Source: a virus. From it: a stretch of 37,542 nucleotides of DNA. Location of the stretch: IMG/VR virus record IMGVR_UViG_3300028045_000040, positions 1 through 37,542 of that record; one strand, 5' to 3'. How positions within the stretch are numbered: position 1 is the first letter of the stretch; each line of letters opens with the position of its first letter. Shown piece by piece: positions 8,241 to 16,378 of this stretch. A model generated the notes under the pieces. It ran no database searches. It had not been told where the DNA came from and worked only from the letters and a program-made list of their open reading frames with translations. A program made the translations under genes and the position numbers.

Positions 8241-8668
8241 TAACATTCAATCTTTTAAAATTTGCTAGTAGGAAAAGAATCCGTGACAGGGGCATCCGTT
8301 GGGATGAAACCTATCACGAAAGATCTGCTCCTCTTAAAAAACGTTTTGAAAAAGAGATTGGACCCGGTTCGTATCACAGATGGGAAGGACACGACTATAC
8401 GACTAATTCAGATTATTTTGTTGTAGTCGGACCAGCAATCCAAAAAAGTGGTCAAAAATCCTTTTTTGCAGGAGTTAAAAAACTTCCTCCAAGATATAAA
8501 AGAGAAAAGGTGAAAGCTTATGCTCCTAGTGGAAAATACTTTACTAATATTTTATCTGCTTTGAGTCATGCAGTAGAGATGTGGGGAATATCATTTCCCA
8601 AGGGACAACCAAAATACGATGAAAGTAGTTTAGCCCCTGTTGAAATACCTAGACACATTAAAGGATAA
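8237..8668 (+). CDS. Unrecognised protein coupled to the portal
   Basis: 143 residues; the ATG overlaps the portal stop as ATGA, so translation is probably coupled. The protein is basic and seems to be a single compact domain: RIRDRGIRWDETYHERSAPL near the start, then SDYFVVVGPAIQKSGQ, and a C-terminal part with APSGKYFTNILSALSHAVEMWG followed by FPKGQP. No membrane segment or metal motif is visible. I cannot name the family; tight coupling suggests a portal or assembly partner. Confidence 0.78.
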   Translation: MITFNLLKFASRKRIRDRGIRWDETYHERSAPLKKRFEKEIGPGSYHRWEGHDYTTNSDYFVVVGPAIQKSGQKSFFAGVKKLPPRYKREKVKAYAPSGKYFTNILSALSHAVEMWGISFPKGQPKYDESSLAPVEIPRHIKG

Positions 8669-8716
8669 TTATTATTTTAAAGGATTTTTTACTGTATAAC
8701 GAAAGATAAAAAGAAA

Positions 8717-9097
8717 ATGAGTACAGATAATACGCCTTCAACGGTAACGATAAACGAAAGTGCTAGAAAAGCTAGTGAAAATGGACAAGCTCAGGGGAGT
8801 TCCACTAAGGCTTTTGCTGGCGTGATCTCACTGTTGTTGGTTATAGCTGGTGTCTATGCCATGATGAAACCGATGAACCAAAATTTAGACTATATGAGAG
8901 CGGACATAACAAAAATTCAAAAAGTTATGGCTGATAAATGTGAGATTGAAAATCAGATGGAAAGTATTAAAGAGATAATGCTAATTAGAGATACAGAGCA
9001 GACCAAAAATATTGATAGACTTGAAATAAGACTATCGGAAACTCTGTTAGAAGTCGCTAGATTGAAAGAAAGACTTAAAATTAAATCAACGGATTAA
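8717..9097 (+). CDS. Small membrane-anchored coiled-coil protein
   Basis: 126 residues. A hydrophilic N-terminus of about 30 residues is followed by one membrane helix (residues about 32-50, FAGVISLLLVIAGVYAMM). The rest is a long charged helix with heptad character (IDRLEIRLSETLLEVARLKERL). This topology resembles phage membrane proteins such as spanin- or holin-like factors, but it is not diagnostic and the position inside the head module is unusual for lysis genes. The ribosome site is weak (AAAGATAAAAAGAAA). Confidence 0.75.
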   Translation: MSTDNTPSTVTINESARKASENGQAQGSSTKAFAGVISLLLVIAGVYAMMKPMNQNLDYMRADITKIQKVMADKCEIENQMESIKEIMLIRDTEQTKNIDRLEIRLSETLLEVARLKERLKIKSTD

Positions 9098-9126
9098 CCT
9101 ATGTTTTACTTTTTGAGGAAATAGAA

Positions 9127-9234
9127 ATGGGACTTGTAATAATTGCTGGAGTTGGAGTCTGTTGGATTCTGATTACTGAACCTAAATGGCTTACCAACCA
9201 CTGGTATCACTGGATGAGATGGTGGGACGATTAA
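9127..9234 (+). CDS. 35-residue membrane miniprotein
   Basis: A short gene with a good site, TTGAGGAAATAGAA, before the ATG, 29 bases after the previous stop. It encodes a hydrophobic helix (GLVIIAGVGVCWILIT) followed by a Trp-rich tail (WLTNHWYHWMRWWDD). One membrane span with an aromatic interface segment is likely. Small size means a chance frame cannot be fully excluded, but the ribosome site, spacing and amphipathic Trp tail favour a real gene, perhaps working with the preceding membrane protein. Confidence 0.6.
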   Translation: MGLVIIAGVGVCWILITEPKWLTNHWYHWMRWWDD

Positions 9235-9343
9235 TTCAATTATGTTGAATAATCTGAATATTTTAACCACCAACAAACCGCTACTGCTTCTATGTACTCA
9301 TTCAAATTGATACTAAAATACTACAGTTAAAAAAGGACATAAA

Positions 9344-12300
9344 ATGGCTTTTAACAAAATAGCAACAAACAATTTAACTATCCAAAAAGTAGATCCTCTA
9401 AACAGACCTGATTGGACAGAATATAATATGAAGCGAATTAAAACTGCTTCTATTATGAAAAACAGAGAATCTGATTTAGGCGGTTTTGATATTGGTTCTG
9501 CTATTCACAAACATCCAGAACATTTATTTGTAAAAATATTTGCTATCAAAAAAGATGAAGTAAACGACAATGGAGATGCTTTCTCTGAGAGCGAGTTAAT
9601 TAAAGCAACACCTTCATTCGTTGGCGTTCCTGTCTTTTGTAATCACCAAAATGATGATATAGAAAAGGCAAGAGGCATTATAGCTCATGCTTGGTATGAC
9701 AAAGAAATGGGTGGGATATACACTATCGCAAGAGTAGATAGGGTTGCGTGGCCTGATTTGGCTAGGGGAATAGAACAAGAAATTGTCACAGGTTCCAGCA
9801 TGGGAGCAACTCGTGGAAACGATCTCGTACTAATGGGAGACGGATCAAAGAAGAAAGTTAAAGAGCTTAAAAAGGGAGATACAGTACGAACCCATACAGG
9901 CAAAAAAGAACAAATTGAAGTTGTCTGTAAAACTCAAGAACATGATGAATTATATCTTGTCAAATGGAATGGAAATACAAAAGGATTAGCTTTAAGTCAC
10001 GAGCATCCATTGTTAGCAATTAAATCAGAAGATATATACTATACTAATAAATCTAAAAAACTATACAGAAAAACTCCAAGTGAAATTAGAGATGAAATAA
10101 AACCATCATTTATTGAATCTAGATCAATTAAGCCCGGAGACTACGTACTTGAATATGTTCCGCAAAAAGAAATAGTAGTAGATGAGATTAATGACGATAT
10201 TGCCTTTTTGCTTGGATTATATGCTGCTGAAGGATATATAAACGAAAAAAGTGTAGGGTTTTGTCTTGGAATGCAAGATAAAGAAAGTCAACATTATATT
10301 AAATTGTTGGATGTTCTTAAAACTAATTTTCCTGATTCAAAAGTAAGAATAGATGAGAAGCTAGAAAGAAATGGTTTATATGTTGTTACATGGAATGAAA
10401 AATTAGCTGAATTGTGCGACAAATATGTAGGCAGAGGGAGTCATGATAAAAAGCTTCATAACGACGTATTACTTCTTCCCAAAAATCAACAAAAACTAAT
10501 ACTTGGAGCATATCTAGACGGAGATGGATGTTCTATCAAAAAAAGAACTACGAAAAATGGACAATCTTCAGGACAGGGAGCAATGCAAGCATCTTCTGCA
10601 TCAGTTGATCTTCTTTCTGGAATGCGTATTATATGTATGAGACTTGGCGTTTCTGCCTGTTTGTCTAAACACGAAAGAACAGCTTCTAGTTCTACGGTTA
10701 TGGATCAAAGTACACAATATGTTGAATATATGTTATATATGACAAATGGGATTAGCACTGTTCTTCATAAATACAGTTCTAAAGCACATAACAATTTAAA
10801 AGCTATTAGAACTAAATCAGATTCATTTATATATGACTGCTACATGGCTCATAAAATTAAAAATGTAGAGATTATATCCAATGAAGAAACAACATATTAT
10901 GTACAAGTAGGTAAATTAGATGATAAAAATAGCGATCACAGCTATATAATTAATGACATAGCTACGCACAACTGCTCAGTAACCTCTTCTATGTGCAGCA
11001 TTTGCCACAATTGTGCATCTGTAGCTGACGAATATTGCGATTGCGTGAAACATAGAAAAAACAAAAAGTTTAGCGGAAAACAAAAATGTTTATACCATGA
11101 CAGTCCTATCAAAATAGAAGGACACGAAGATACATGTCCTATATGCGGATCTACATCAAAAGATAGTAAAACTAACGAACATAAAGAAGCTCAGATATAT
11201 GAGCATAACTTTGGTATCAAATTTATCGAAGATTCATTCGTAGTAAATCCTGCTTGTCATGATTGTTTAGTTCAAGAGATATTTAATAAAACAGGTATGG
11301 AACAGAAAGTTGCATCTCTCAAAAATAGAATTGTTAAAATGGCTGAAAGTCAAGCTTGCGATTCAGGGGCTTGTTCTATAGACGGTCAAATGAAAAAAGT
11401 TGCTGGGAAACAAGAGTTAGATGAGCTTGTTACTGCAATGGATATTGTTGAGAAAGTAGCTAAATCGTTAATGGCTCAAAAAGAATATGTTTCTATGGAA
11501 TATGTTAGTGATTTAGTAAAAACTTTAGCTGAGATGCAATCTATCTCTGATGAACTTACAGAAATGGGTTATGGACAGATCCCTTCTCCACAACTAACTG
11601 GAGCAGAATCTATAGAGCTTCCAAAAGAGGGAGCAGAGCCATTTGGTGCTGAACAACAGCCACTTCCTGGGGCTGAGCCTCTCCAACCAACTGCTCCAAG
11701 ACAACCTTCTGGAACGCAACAATCTGACATGAGTGGGCTTGGAACTGTAACCGTTCCAAAAATATCAAGAAAAAAAGAGGACTTTTTAAAACATTCTCAA
11801 ATATTAATAGAGAAGTTTAATAAACTAAGTGAAAATCTTACAAATATATCTCAAGATATGTTATCAAATAAGGAGTTAAATATGGCCGACACCAAGGACA
11901 GTCAAAGTAAAGATATAGAAAAGACTGCTGGAGCAACAGATGTTATTACCGAGAAGCAACTACCAGACAAGGATACAGGGGCTGGGCAGCAATGGCAAGA
12001 AAACCTTGACGTTACCACCGAGAAACAACTCAATGATCCTAATAAACATAAAGATGCTGGCTTGACAGGTAAATTGCCTAGCCCACAAGAACGTACTGGA
12101 TCTTATGAAGTTATTACCGAAAAGCAATTCAATAGCGTTACTGCTGATTATGTTGCTCGTTGGGGAGACTATCCAGAAGTTATCACTGAAAAGCAATGGA
12201 CCGAAATGAGTCGTTTAGTTGGTTCTGAACTTAGTAAGGATCAAGATGATATTATAACAGAAAAACAAATGGGCGACTTCCTATCTCATCACAGATATAC

Positions 12301-15300
12301 AGATTGGAACGTTGTCACTGAAAAACAGCTTCCTCAACAGGATGGTGATCTTGCTCGTTGGGCATATACGTTCGATCCAACAAAGGTTGTCAAATTAGCT
12401 ATGGACTCTGTTTCTGATACAATCGCTTTCTACAATAAGACTCCTGCTGAAGTAATGAAAGCATCAGCTTTTATCAATGATCCTAAAAATATCAATAAAG
12501 CAGCAATGCTTGTTCTTGTTAACGCTATGCCAAACAAGAAAGAAACTATTGCAGCAGAAAAAAGTAAATATAATTACTTCTCTAAACTTGCATCGTCAAG
12601 CGTAGAGACTCCAAATGCAGTTGACGCTTTAATTGCAAGCATGAGTAGCAACCTTAAAGATATTAGTGCCGATGACCTCATTGAAGGTTCTAAGCATGTC
12701 CTTTCTAGCGAAAAAGGTTTAAAGCAGGCTGAAGAATCTGCTAAAATTAAACTTGCTAATGGACCTTCAGTTGATGAAGTTGTATCCAAAACAGCACAGT
12801 TCGATTCAGCTATTAACGAACTTGGTAGAGAAGAAGATGGTCTTTACCAGATTAAAGCTTCTATCAGCGAGATCGGAGCAGATATAACAAATAAGAAAGC
12901 GTTTGTAGAAGCAACTCATAAGTTTGCAGACAAGCAGATTGATGACAGCGATCTTAAAACAGCTATTACAAATATAGATGTCGATGAAAAGGCTGGAATC
13001 GTAGTTGCAACCGTTAAAGATATTAATGCTTTGACTGAAGAAGAAAAAACATCTGTTGCTCAATTTAAAATTGATTCACCTAAAAAACCTAATCCTTTCC
13101 TTCCTGACAAAAAAGTTGAAGAAGAGGAAGTTGTTGATTCCTCTGATCCCGTTTTGGCAAGTAGACAAGCTAGAAGAAATAATTGGATAGAAGAAGATGA
13201 TACTGCGAATTTAGCAGACAGCACTATTAATCAACTTGAGTTAGATGAAACTGGCAAACCAAAACCACGTTCTCGAAGACTTGAAAGAGATTTTCCAGGG
13301 TTAGCTAGAGGCGTGAGAAATACTCAAGCCTCTAGACAAGCTAGAAGAAATACTTTGGTTAAAGAAGCTCAAATGATGGGTGGAGAAATGGGTGGGCAAG
13401 GTGGAGCAGCACAAGGACCAGGAGCAGGAGCTACGCTTCCTAATGCTGGCGGCGATCCAATGGATCAAGCTCCAATGGAAAGTTTCGAAAATTCTGACCT
13501 TGGAGACGATTTGGGTGGAACTGAAGATTTAATGCCTAAACCTCCTGGCTCTGTTTGCCCAGTTTGTACCAGTCAAGATGTCGATATCATCAAAGGTGCT
13601 GGTAAATGTAATAATTGTCAATCTGAGTTTGAATATAAAGTTTCTATCAATGTTACTAGATGGGCTGATGTCCTAGGTGACAGTCAAGATGATGGGATAG
13701 AAGAGGATAGCCCAATCGAAGGAGAAGGCTTTGAACTCCCAGAACCTGGTGCTATGGAAGAACCTGTAGCTGAAACTGCTGGAATGCCAGCAATGGCAAA
13801 CACAAACTTTGCTGCAATGGCTAAAATAACCAAAGAAGCAGCAACTAAGATTTCCGAAGCAGGCATTGAGCTAGGTTCAGTCAGTCCTTTCACTGGAACA
13901 ACTCAAACTGTCAAATTGGCTGATGGCGAAAGAAAATGCCTAGATACTGGTTTATCTTATAAAGTATCTTACGCAATTAATAAAAATAAACCAGAAGTAA
14001 TCTATGCTCAATGGGAATGGAACCCAACAGCATTAGACTTCGAATGTAACGATTGCTCAAGAAAGAAAGATATGTTCATTAAAGCTCTTGCATCAAGCGA
14101 TATCACAGAAGCTGGATTTGATGCTTTGAGTCCTAAAGAAAAGGGTAATGTCATTCTTGCTATGAAGAAATCTGGACTTACAAAAACAGCAAGTTCTGCT
14201 AAATCTGCAATAAGCATTTATAAACAGTCTCTTGGTCCTGTCAAAGATTTCCCAGAAGAAATTTGCAAAGAAAGAATTGCACGAAGATACGGTCTTGATG
14301 CTGTAGCTCTGAGCGGGCCTTACGAAGGCGAACTTCTTTGTGACGCAATCTGCAAATCTCTTAAGAAAGCAGAAGTTTATTCAAATTACCTCGCTATCAA
14401 AGTTGCTGACATTTGGTGCGATAAGAGCGGAACCGAAGAATGCATAGAAGATTATGTAAGAGAAGGTTTCCAATTGAAACAAGCTTCAACAATTTGTCAA
14501 ACAATGAAAGCTAAATACGCTCAGTTCGATGACATCGTTTCCGACGAGATCGGCGATATGGTTGAAGAAGACGAAGGTTTCAACGGTCCTGAAGATGAAT
14601 TTGACGGTGGCGGTGACTTTGATGGCGATTTCGATCCGTTTGAAGGCGAAGGCGAAGATGGCGGTGAAGCTACCGTTACTATCGAACTTCCAATAGAAGT
14701 CGCAGAACAAGTCGCAGAAGCAGTTGAAATTGCTACTGGAGGAGGCGATGAAATCGATGGAATCGATGATGGAATTGATGAAGGCGTTGAAGTTGACGTT
14801 GAAATCGAAGGACCAGAAGGAATTGATGGAGCAGACGATATCGTTGAAGACGCAACTGATGAGATCGTAGATGATGTAACTGATGGCGTTATCGGCGACG
14901 AGATCATTGACGAGATCGATGACGAAGAGGCTCTTGAAGGCGAAATTATCGAAGGCGAAGAAAAAGACATGTCTGCTGGCGGCGAAGTTTGTCCTCATTG
15001 CGGCGAAACAAAATCAATGGAACCTGGATGCTGCGGTGGCGAAACAAAACCTATGGAAATGGGTTCAGATAATGCTGAAGCACCTGTCGAAACCTCAGAT
15101 AATGTTGCTCCAGTCGAAGACGAATTAAAAAATTGTGAAAATAATAGAGGAACTGAAGAGCATATAGAGAATATACAAGAAAGACAGTTCAAAGAAGGTG
15201 ACCCACGAACTGTCGCAGACACAGACGAAGACATTGTAAGGGAATCGAATCAAATGAGTAAAGGACACATTAATAAGACAAACGAGATCAACATGGACCT

Positions 15301-16354
15301 TTCGGGCGTTCTTGCTGTTCTCAACAAATCAGCCGATAAAATTGGTCTTCAGAATGCTCAAGATACTGCAAAAGACTATTCTGGAAATTCAACGATTGGC
15401 GATGAGTCTTCATTTACTGCCGATAAACCTTCTGCACCAACTGGAACTGCAACAATGGGCGATGAATCGTCAGATTTGCAGAAACTAGATAATGCTTCCG
15501 CTCCTACGAAAGACGACAGGATTGGCGGCGAAAAAGATGATCCTACTTTAAAGCCTGAGCTTGATAATAAAGCAACTGGCGGCGAAGAGGGTGCAGGAAA
15601 TGCAAAAGCAGCATCTACAAAAGATAGAGTTCACGCTCTTGCCGACACGCTTGTAAAAAATGCTGATGAAAAGAAAGTCAAAAGAGAACAAGTTCAAGAC
15701 GACGAAGATGTAAAGCCTTACAGCGGAGACAGCTTCATCGGAAATGAAAAAGAATCTATTGGCGACATCCCTGAAGCAAAAACTACACCAGATGGAATTC
15801 CAGAAGACAATGATTTTATAGGTAACGAACAGGAATCTATTGGCGACAAGCCAGATCCTGTTAAAGATACACCAGATATTCCTACGAAAGATGATCGAAT
15901 TGGCGGCGAAAAAGATAATGAAAAAATCGCCCCAGAAAAAGAAGATCAAATGACGGGGAAAATTGATAGCGGAGCACTTGCGAGTAGCAAGGAAGATTCC
16001 AAAGTAACTAAAGAAGCATACGCATTAGCTGGTAGAATGCTGCAAAGCGGACTCATTGAAGTCGGCCAGCTTGCAACTAAGGTAGCAGAACTTTCTGCTT
16101 ATCAGCCAAGTCAATTGGCTGACCTTGAAAAAGGTATGTTTGTGAAAAAAGGACTCGACGCTTCGTCTGACGGATTAGAAGGGCCAGCCGTACTTATCTC
16201 TGAGACTAGTACAGAAAAACGAGCACAATCAGAACATGTCAATCCACAAGATGAATTGACAGGTAAACTGCAAGGCTTGTTCAGTCTAGATATAAGAAAC
16301 AAAGAGGCCGATAGTATTCCAGACACAGAACTCCGTCAAAAGTACGGAAGATAA
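9344..16354 (+). CDS. Head-maturation protease/scaffold polyprotein with intein
   Basis: 2336 residues, about 1947 after splicing; start after AAAAAAGGACATAAA. The N-terminal protease region has FVGVPVFCNHQ (His101) and EIVTGSSMG (Ser151/152); the 50-residue His-Ser spacing is like that of assemblin-fold prohead proteases. It continues after the intein as CSVTSSMCSICHNC. Next come a Cys-rich stretch (CPICG), a helical region, an internal start at 11882, six TEKQ repeats (11942-12331), and two copies of ASRQARRN. A zinc ribbon (CPVC...CNNC) near 13555-13620, a helical Cys-containing domain, a very acidic region (14521-14960), another zinc knuckle (CPHCGE) and repeats of TKDDRIGGEKD and IGNE(K/Q)ESIGD complete it. 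It is far longer than usual prohead proteases, suggesting protease, scaffold and core functions in one chain. Confidence 0.85.
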   Translation: MAFNKIATNNLTIQKVDPLNRPDWTEYNMKRIKTASIMKNRESDLGGFDIGSAIHKHPEHLFVKIFAIKKDEVNDNGDAFSESELIKATPSFVGVPVFCNHQNDDIEKARGIIAHAWYDKEMGGIYTIARVDRVAWPDLARGIEQEIVTGSSMGATRGNDLVLMGDGSKKKVKELKKGDTVRTHTGKKEQIEVVCKTQEHDELYLVKWNGNTKGLALSHEHPLLAIKSEDIYYTNKSKKLYRKTPSEIRDEIKPSFIESRSIKPGDYVLEYVPQKEIVVDEINDDIAFLLGLYAAEGYINEKSVGFCLGMQDKESQHYIKLLDVLKTNFPDSKVRIDEKLERNGLYVVTWNEKLAELCDKYVGRGSHDKKLHNDVLLLPKNQQKLILGAYLDGDGCSIKKRTTKNGQSSGQGAMQASSASVDLLSGMRIICMRLGVSACLSKHERTASSSTVMDQSTQYVEYMLYMTNGISTVLHKYSSKAHNNLKAIRTKSDSFIYDCYMAHKIKNVEIISNEETTYYVQVGKLDDKNSDHSYIINDIATHNCSVTSSMCSICHNCASVADEYCDCVKHRKNKKFSGKQKCLYHDSPIKIEGHEDTCPICGSTSKDSKTNEHKEAQIYEHNFGIKFIEDSFVVNPACHDCLVQEIFNKTGMEQKVASLKNRIVKMAESQACDSGACSIDGQMKKVAGKQELDELVTAMDIVEKVAKSLMAQKEYVSMEYVSDLVKTLAEMQSISDELTEMGYGQIPSPQLTGAESIELPKEGAEPFGAEQQPLPGAEPLQPTAPRQPSGTQQSDMSGLGTVTVPKISRKKEDFLKHSQILIEKFNKLSENLTNISQDMLSNKELNMADTKDSQSKDIEKTAGATDVITEKQLPDKDTGAGQQWQENLDVTTEKQLNDPNKHKDAGLTGKLPSPQERTGSYEVITEKQFNSVTADYVARWGDYPEVITEKQWTEMSRLVGSELSKDQDDIITEKQMGDFLSHHRYTDWNVVTEKQLPQQDGDLARWAYTFDPTKVVKLAMDSVSDTIAFYNKTPAEVMKASAFINDPKNINKAAMLVLVNAMPNKKETIAAEKSKYNYFSKLASSSVETPNAVDALIASMSSNLKDISADDLIEGSKHVLSSEKGLKQAEESAKIKLANGPSVDEVVSKTAQFDSAINELGREEDGLYQIKASISEIGADITNKKAFVEATHKFADKQIDDSDLKTAITNIDVDEKAGIVVATVKDINALTEEEKTSVAQFKIDSPKKPNPFLPDKKVEEEEVVDSSDPVLASRQARRNNWIEEDDTANLADSTINQLELDETGKPKPRSRRLERDFPGLARGVRNTQASRQARRNTLVKEAQMMGGEMGGQGGAAQGPGAGATLPNAGGDPMDQAPMESFENSDLGDDLGGTEDLMPKPPGSVCPVCTSQDVDIIKGAGKCNNCQSEFEYKVSINVTRWADVLGDSQDDGIEEDSPIEGEGFELPEPGAMEEPVAETAGMPAMANTNFAAMAKITKEAATKISEAGIELGSVSPFTGTTQTVKLADGERKCLDTGLSYKVSYAINKNKPEVIYAQWEWNPTALDFECNDCSRKKDMFIKALASSDITEAGFDALSPKEKGNVILAMKKSGLTKTASSAKSAISIYKQSLGPVKDFPEEICKERIARRYGLDAVALSGPYEGELLCDAICKSLKKAEVYSNYLAIKVADIWCDKSGTEECIEDYVREGFQLKQASTICQTMKAKYAQFDDIVSDEIGDMVEEDEGFNGPEDEFDGGGDFDGDFDPFEGEGEDGGEATVTIELPIEVAEQVAEAVEIATGGGDEIDGIDDGIDEGVEVDVEIEGPEGIDGADDIVEDATDEIVDDVTDGVIGDEIIDEIDDEEALEGEIIEGEEKDMSAGGEVCPHCGETKSMEPGCCGGETKPMEMGSDNAEAPVETSDNVAPVEDELKNCENNRGTEEHIENIQERQFKEGDPRTVADTDEDIVRESNQMSKGHINKTNEINMDLSGVLAVLNKSADKIGLQNAQDTAKDYSGNSTIGDESSFTADKPSAPTGTATMGDESSDLQKLDNASAPTKDDRIGGEKDDPTLKPELDNKATGGEEGAGNAKAASTKDRVHALADTLVKNADEKKVKREQVQDDEDVKPYSGDSFIGNEKESIGDIPEAKTTPDGIPEDNDFIGNEQESIGDKPDPVKDTPDIPTKDDRIGGEKDNEKIAPEKEDQMTGKIDSGALASSKEDSKVTKEAYALAGRMLQSGLIEVGQLATKVAELSAYQPSQLADLEKGMFVKKGLDASSDGLEGPAVLISETSTEKRAQSEHVNPQDELTGKLQGLFSLDIRNKEADSIPDTELRQKYGR
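9806..10972 (+). mobile_element. LAGLIDADG intein in the maturation protease (Ala at position 1)
   Basis: 389 residues, protein residues 155-543. Block A is ATRGNDLVLMGDGSKKKVKEL with canonical spacing but Ala where Cys or Ser is usual; block B is LALSHEHPLLA; the end is DHSYIINDIATHN followed by Cys. Ala1 with Cys+1 is the signature of class 2 (KlbA-type) inteins, in which Cys+1 attacks directly. Endonuclease motifs are FLLGLYAAEGYI and LILGAYLDGDGCS. Removing it joins TGSSMG to CSVTSSMC, so the insertion lies two or three residues after the putative catalytic Ser. Confidence 0.9.
11870..11884 (+). promoter_or_regulatory. Internal ribosome site and ATG inside the protease/scaffold gene
   Basis: AAGGAG, six bases, then ATG GCC in frame at 11882. 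This matches the sites of the decoration and capsid genes (AAGGAG with similar spacing before ATGGC). It would yield a separate protein from residue 847 onward. Confidence 0.6.
11882..16354 (+). CDS. Nested scaffold product of the protease gene
   Basis: An in-frame 1490-residue product that would begin MADTKDSQSKDIEK and lack the protease and intein. It starts just ahead of the TEKQ repeats, at a domain boundary. Lambda C/Nu3 is the established precedent for a scaffold translated from an internal start of the protease gene. The evidence here is the ribosome site and its position; no separate promoter is needed. It remains an inference. Confidence 0.55.
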   Translation: MADTKDSQSKDIEKTAGATDVITEKQLPDKDTGAGQQWQENLDVTTEKQLNDPNKHKDAGLTGKLPSPQERTGSYEVITEKQFNSVTADYVARWGDYPEVITEKQWTEMSRLVGSELSKDQDDIITEKQMGDFLSHHRYTDWNVVTEKQLPQQDGDLARWAYTFDPTKVVKLAMDSVSDTIAFYNKTPAEVMKASAFINDPKNINKAAMLVLVNAMPNKKETIAAEKSKYNYFSKLASSSVETPNAVDALIASMSSNLKDISADDLIEGSKHVLSSEKGLKQAEESAKIKLANGPSVDEVVSKTAQFDSAINELGREEDGLYQIKASISEIGADITNKKAFVEATHKFADKQIDDSDLKTAITNIDVDEKAGIVVATVKDINALTEEEKTSVAQFKIDSPKKPNPFLPDKKVEEEEVVDSSDPVLASRQARRNNWIEEDDTANLADSTINQLELDETGKPKPRSRRLERDFPGLARGVRNTQASRQARRNTLVKEAQMMGGEMGGQGGAAQGPGAGATLPNAGGDPMDQAPMESFENSDLGDDLGGTEDLMPKPPGSVCPVCTSQDVDIIKGAGKCNNCQSEFEYKVSINVTRWADVLGDSQDDGIEEDSPIEGEGFELPEPGAMEEPVAETAGMPAMANTNFAAMAKITKEAATKISEAGIELGSVSPFTGTTQTVKLADGERKCLDTGLSYKVSYAINKNKPEVIYAQWEWNPTALDFECNDCSRKKDMFIKALASSDITEAGFDALSPKEKGNVILAMKKSGLTKTASSAKSAISIYKQSLGPVKDFPEEICKERIARRYGLDAVALSGPYEGELLCDAICKSLKKAEVYSNYLAIKVADIWCDKSGTEECIEDYVREGFQLKQASTICQTMKAKYAQFDDIVSDEIGDMVEEDEGFNGPEDEFDGGGDFDGDFDPFEGEGEDGGEATVTIELPIEVAEQVAEAVEIATGGGDEIDGIDDGIDEGVEVDVEIEGPEGIDGADDIVEDATDEIVDDVTDGVIGDEIIDEIDDEEALEGEIIEGEEKDMSAGGEVCPHCGETKSMEPGCCGGETKPMEMGSDNAEAPVETSDNVAPVEDELKNCENNRGTEEHIENIQERQFKEGDPRTVADTDEDIVRESNQMSKGHINKTNEINMDLSGVLAVLNKSADKIGLQNAQDTAKDYSGNSTIGDESSFTADKPSAPTGTATMGDESSDLQKLDNASAPTKDDRIGGEKDDPTLKPELDNKATGGEEGAGNAKAASTKDRVHALADTLVKNADEKKVKREQVQDDEDVKPYSGDSFIGNEKESIGDIPEAKTTPDGIPEDNDFIGNEQESIGDKPDPVKDTPDIPTKDDRIGGEKDNEKIAPEKEDQMTGKIDSGALASSKEDSKVTKEAYALAGRMLQSGLIEVGQLATKVAELSAYQPSQLADLEKGMFVKKGLDASSDGLEGPAVLISETSTEKRAQSEHVNPQDELTGKLQGLFSLDIRNKEADSIPDTELRQKYGR
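11942..12331 (+). repeat. Six TEKQ repeats in the scaffold region
   Basis: Hydrophobic pair plus TEKQ plus hydrophobic residue occurs at 11942 (VITEKQL), 12011 (VTTEKQL), 12110 (VITEKQF), 12179 (VITEKQW), 12251 (IITEKQM) and 12311 (VVTEKQL). Spacing is 69, 99, 69, 72 and 60 bases. Codons vary between copies (ACC/ACT/ACA, GAG/GAA), so the peptide, not the DNA, is conserved. Confidence 0.9.
14521..14960 (+). repeat. Highly acidic low-complexity segment of the scaffold
   Basis: A nearly continuous Asp/Glu/Gly/Ile region (for example DGGGDFDGDFDPFEGEGEDGG and EIDGIDDGIDEGVEVDVEIE in part), encoded by repeats of GAT, GAA and GGC. It is typical of scaffold or core proteins that fill the prohead. 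Long antisense open frames here are by-products of this composition. Confidence 0.85.
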
Positions 16355-16378
16355 AACAAAAGATAAAAGGAGATTAAC

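Noticed and set aside
8670-8716. AAAGGATTTTT plus TATA-like spacing as a recurrent promoter, also near 988 and on the minus strand near 24150
   Set aside because: The spacing varies and the AT-rich composition makes chance matches likely, so it is not reported as a feature.
14486-14998. Two long minus-strand frames across the acidic scaffold region
   Set aside because: They arise from GAT/GAA/GGC-rich codons on the plus strand and have low-complexity Ser/Ile or Phe/Asn products.
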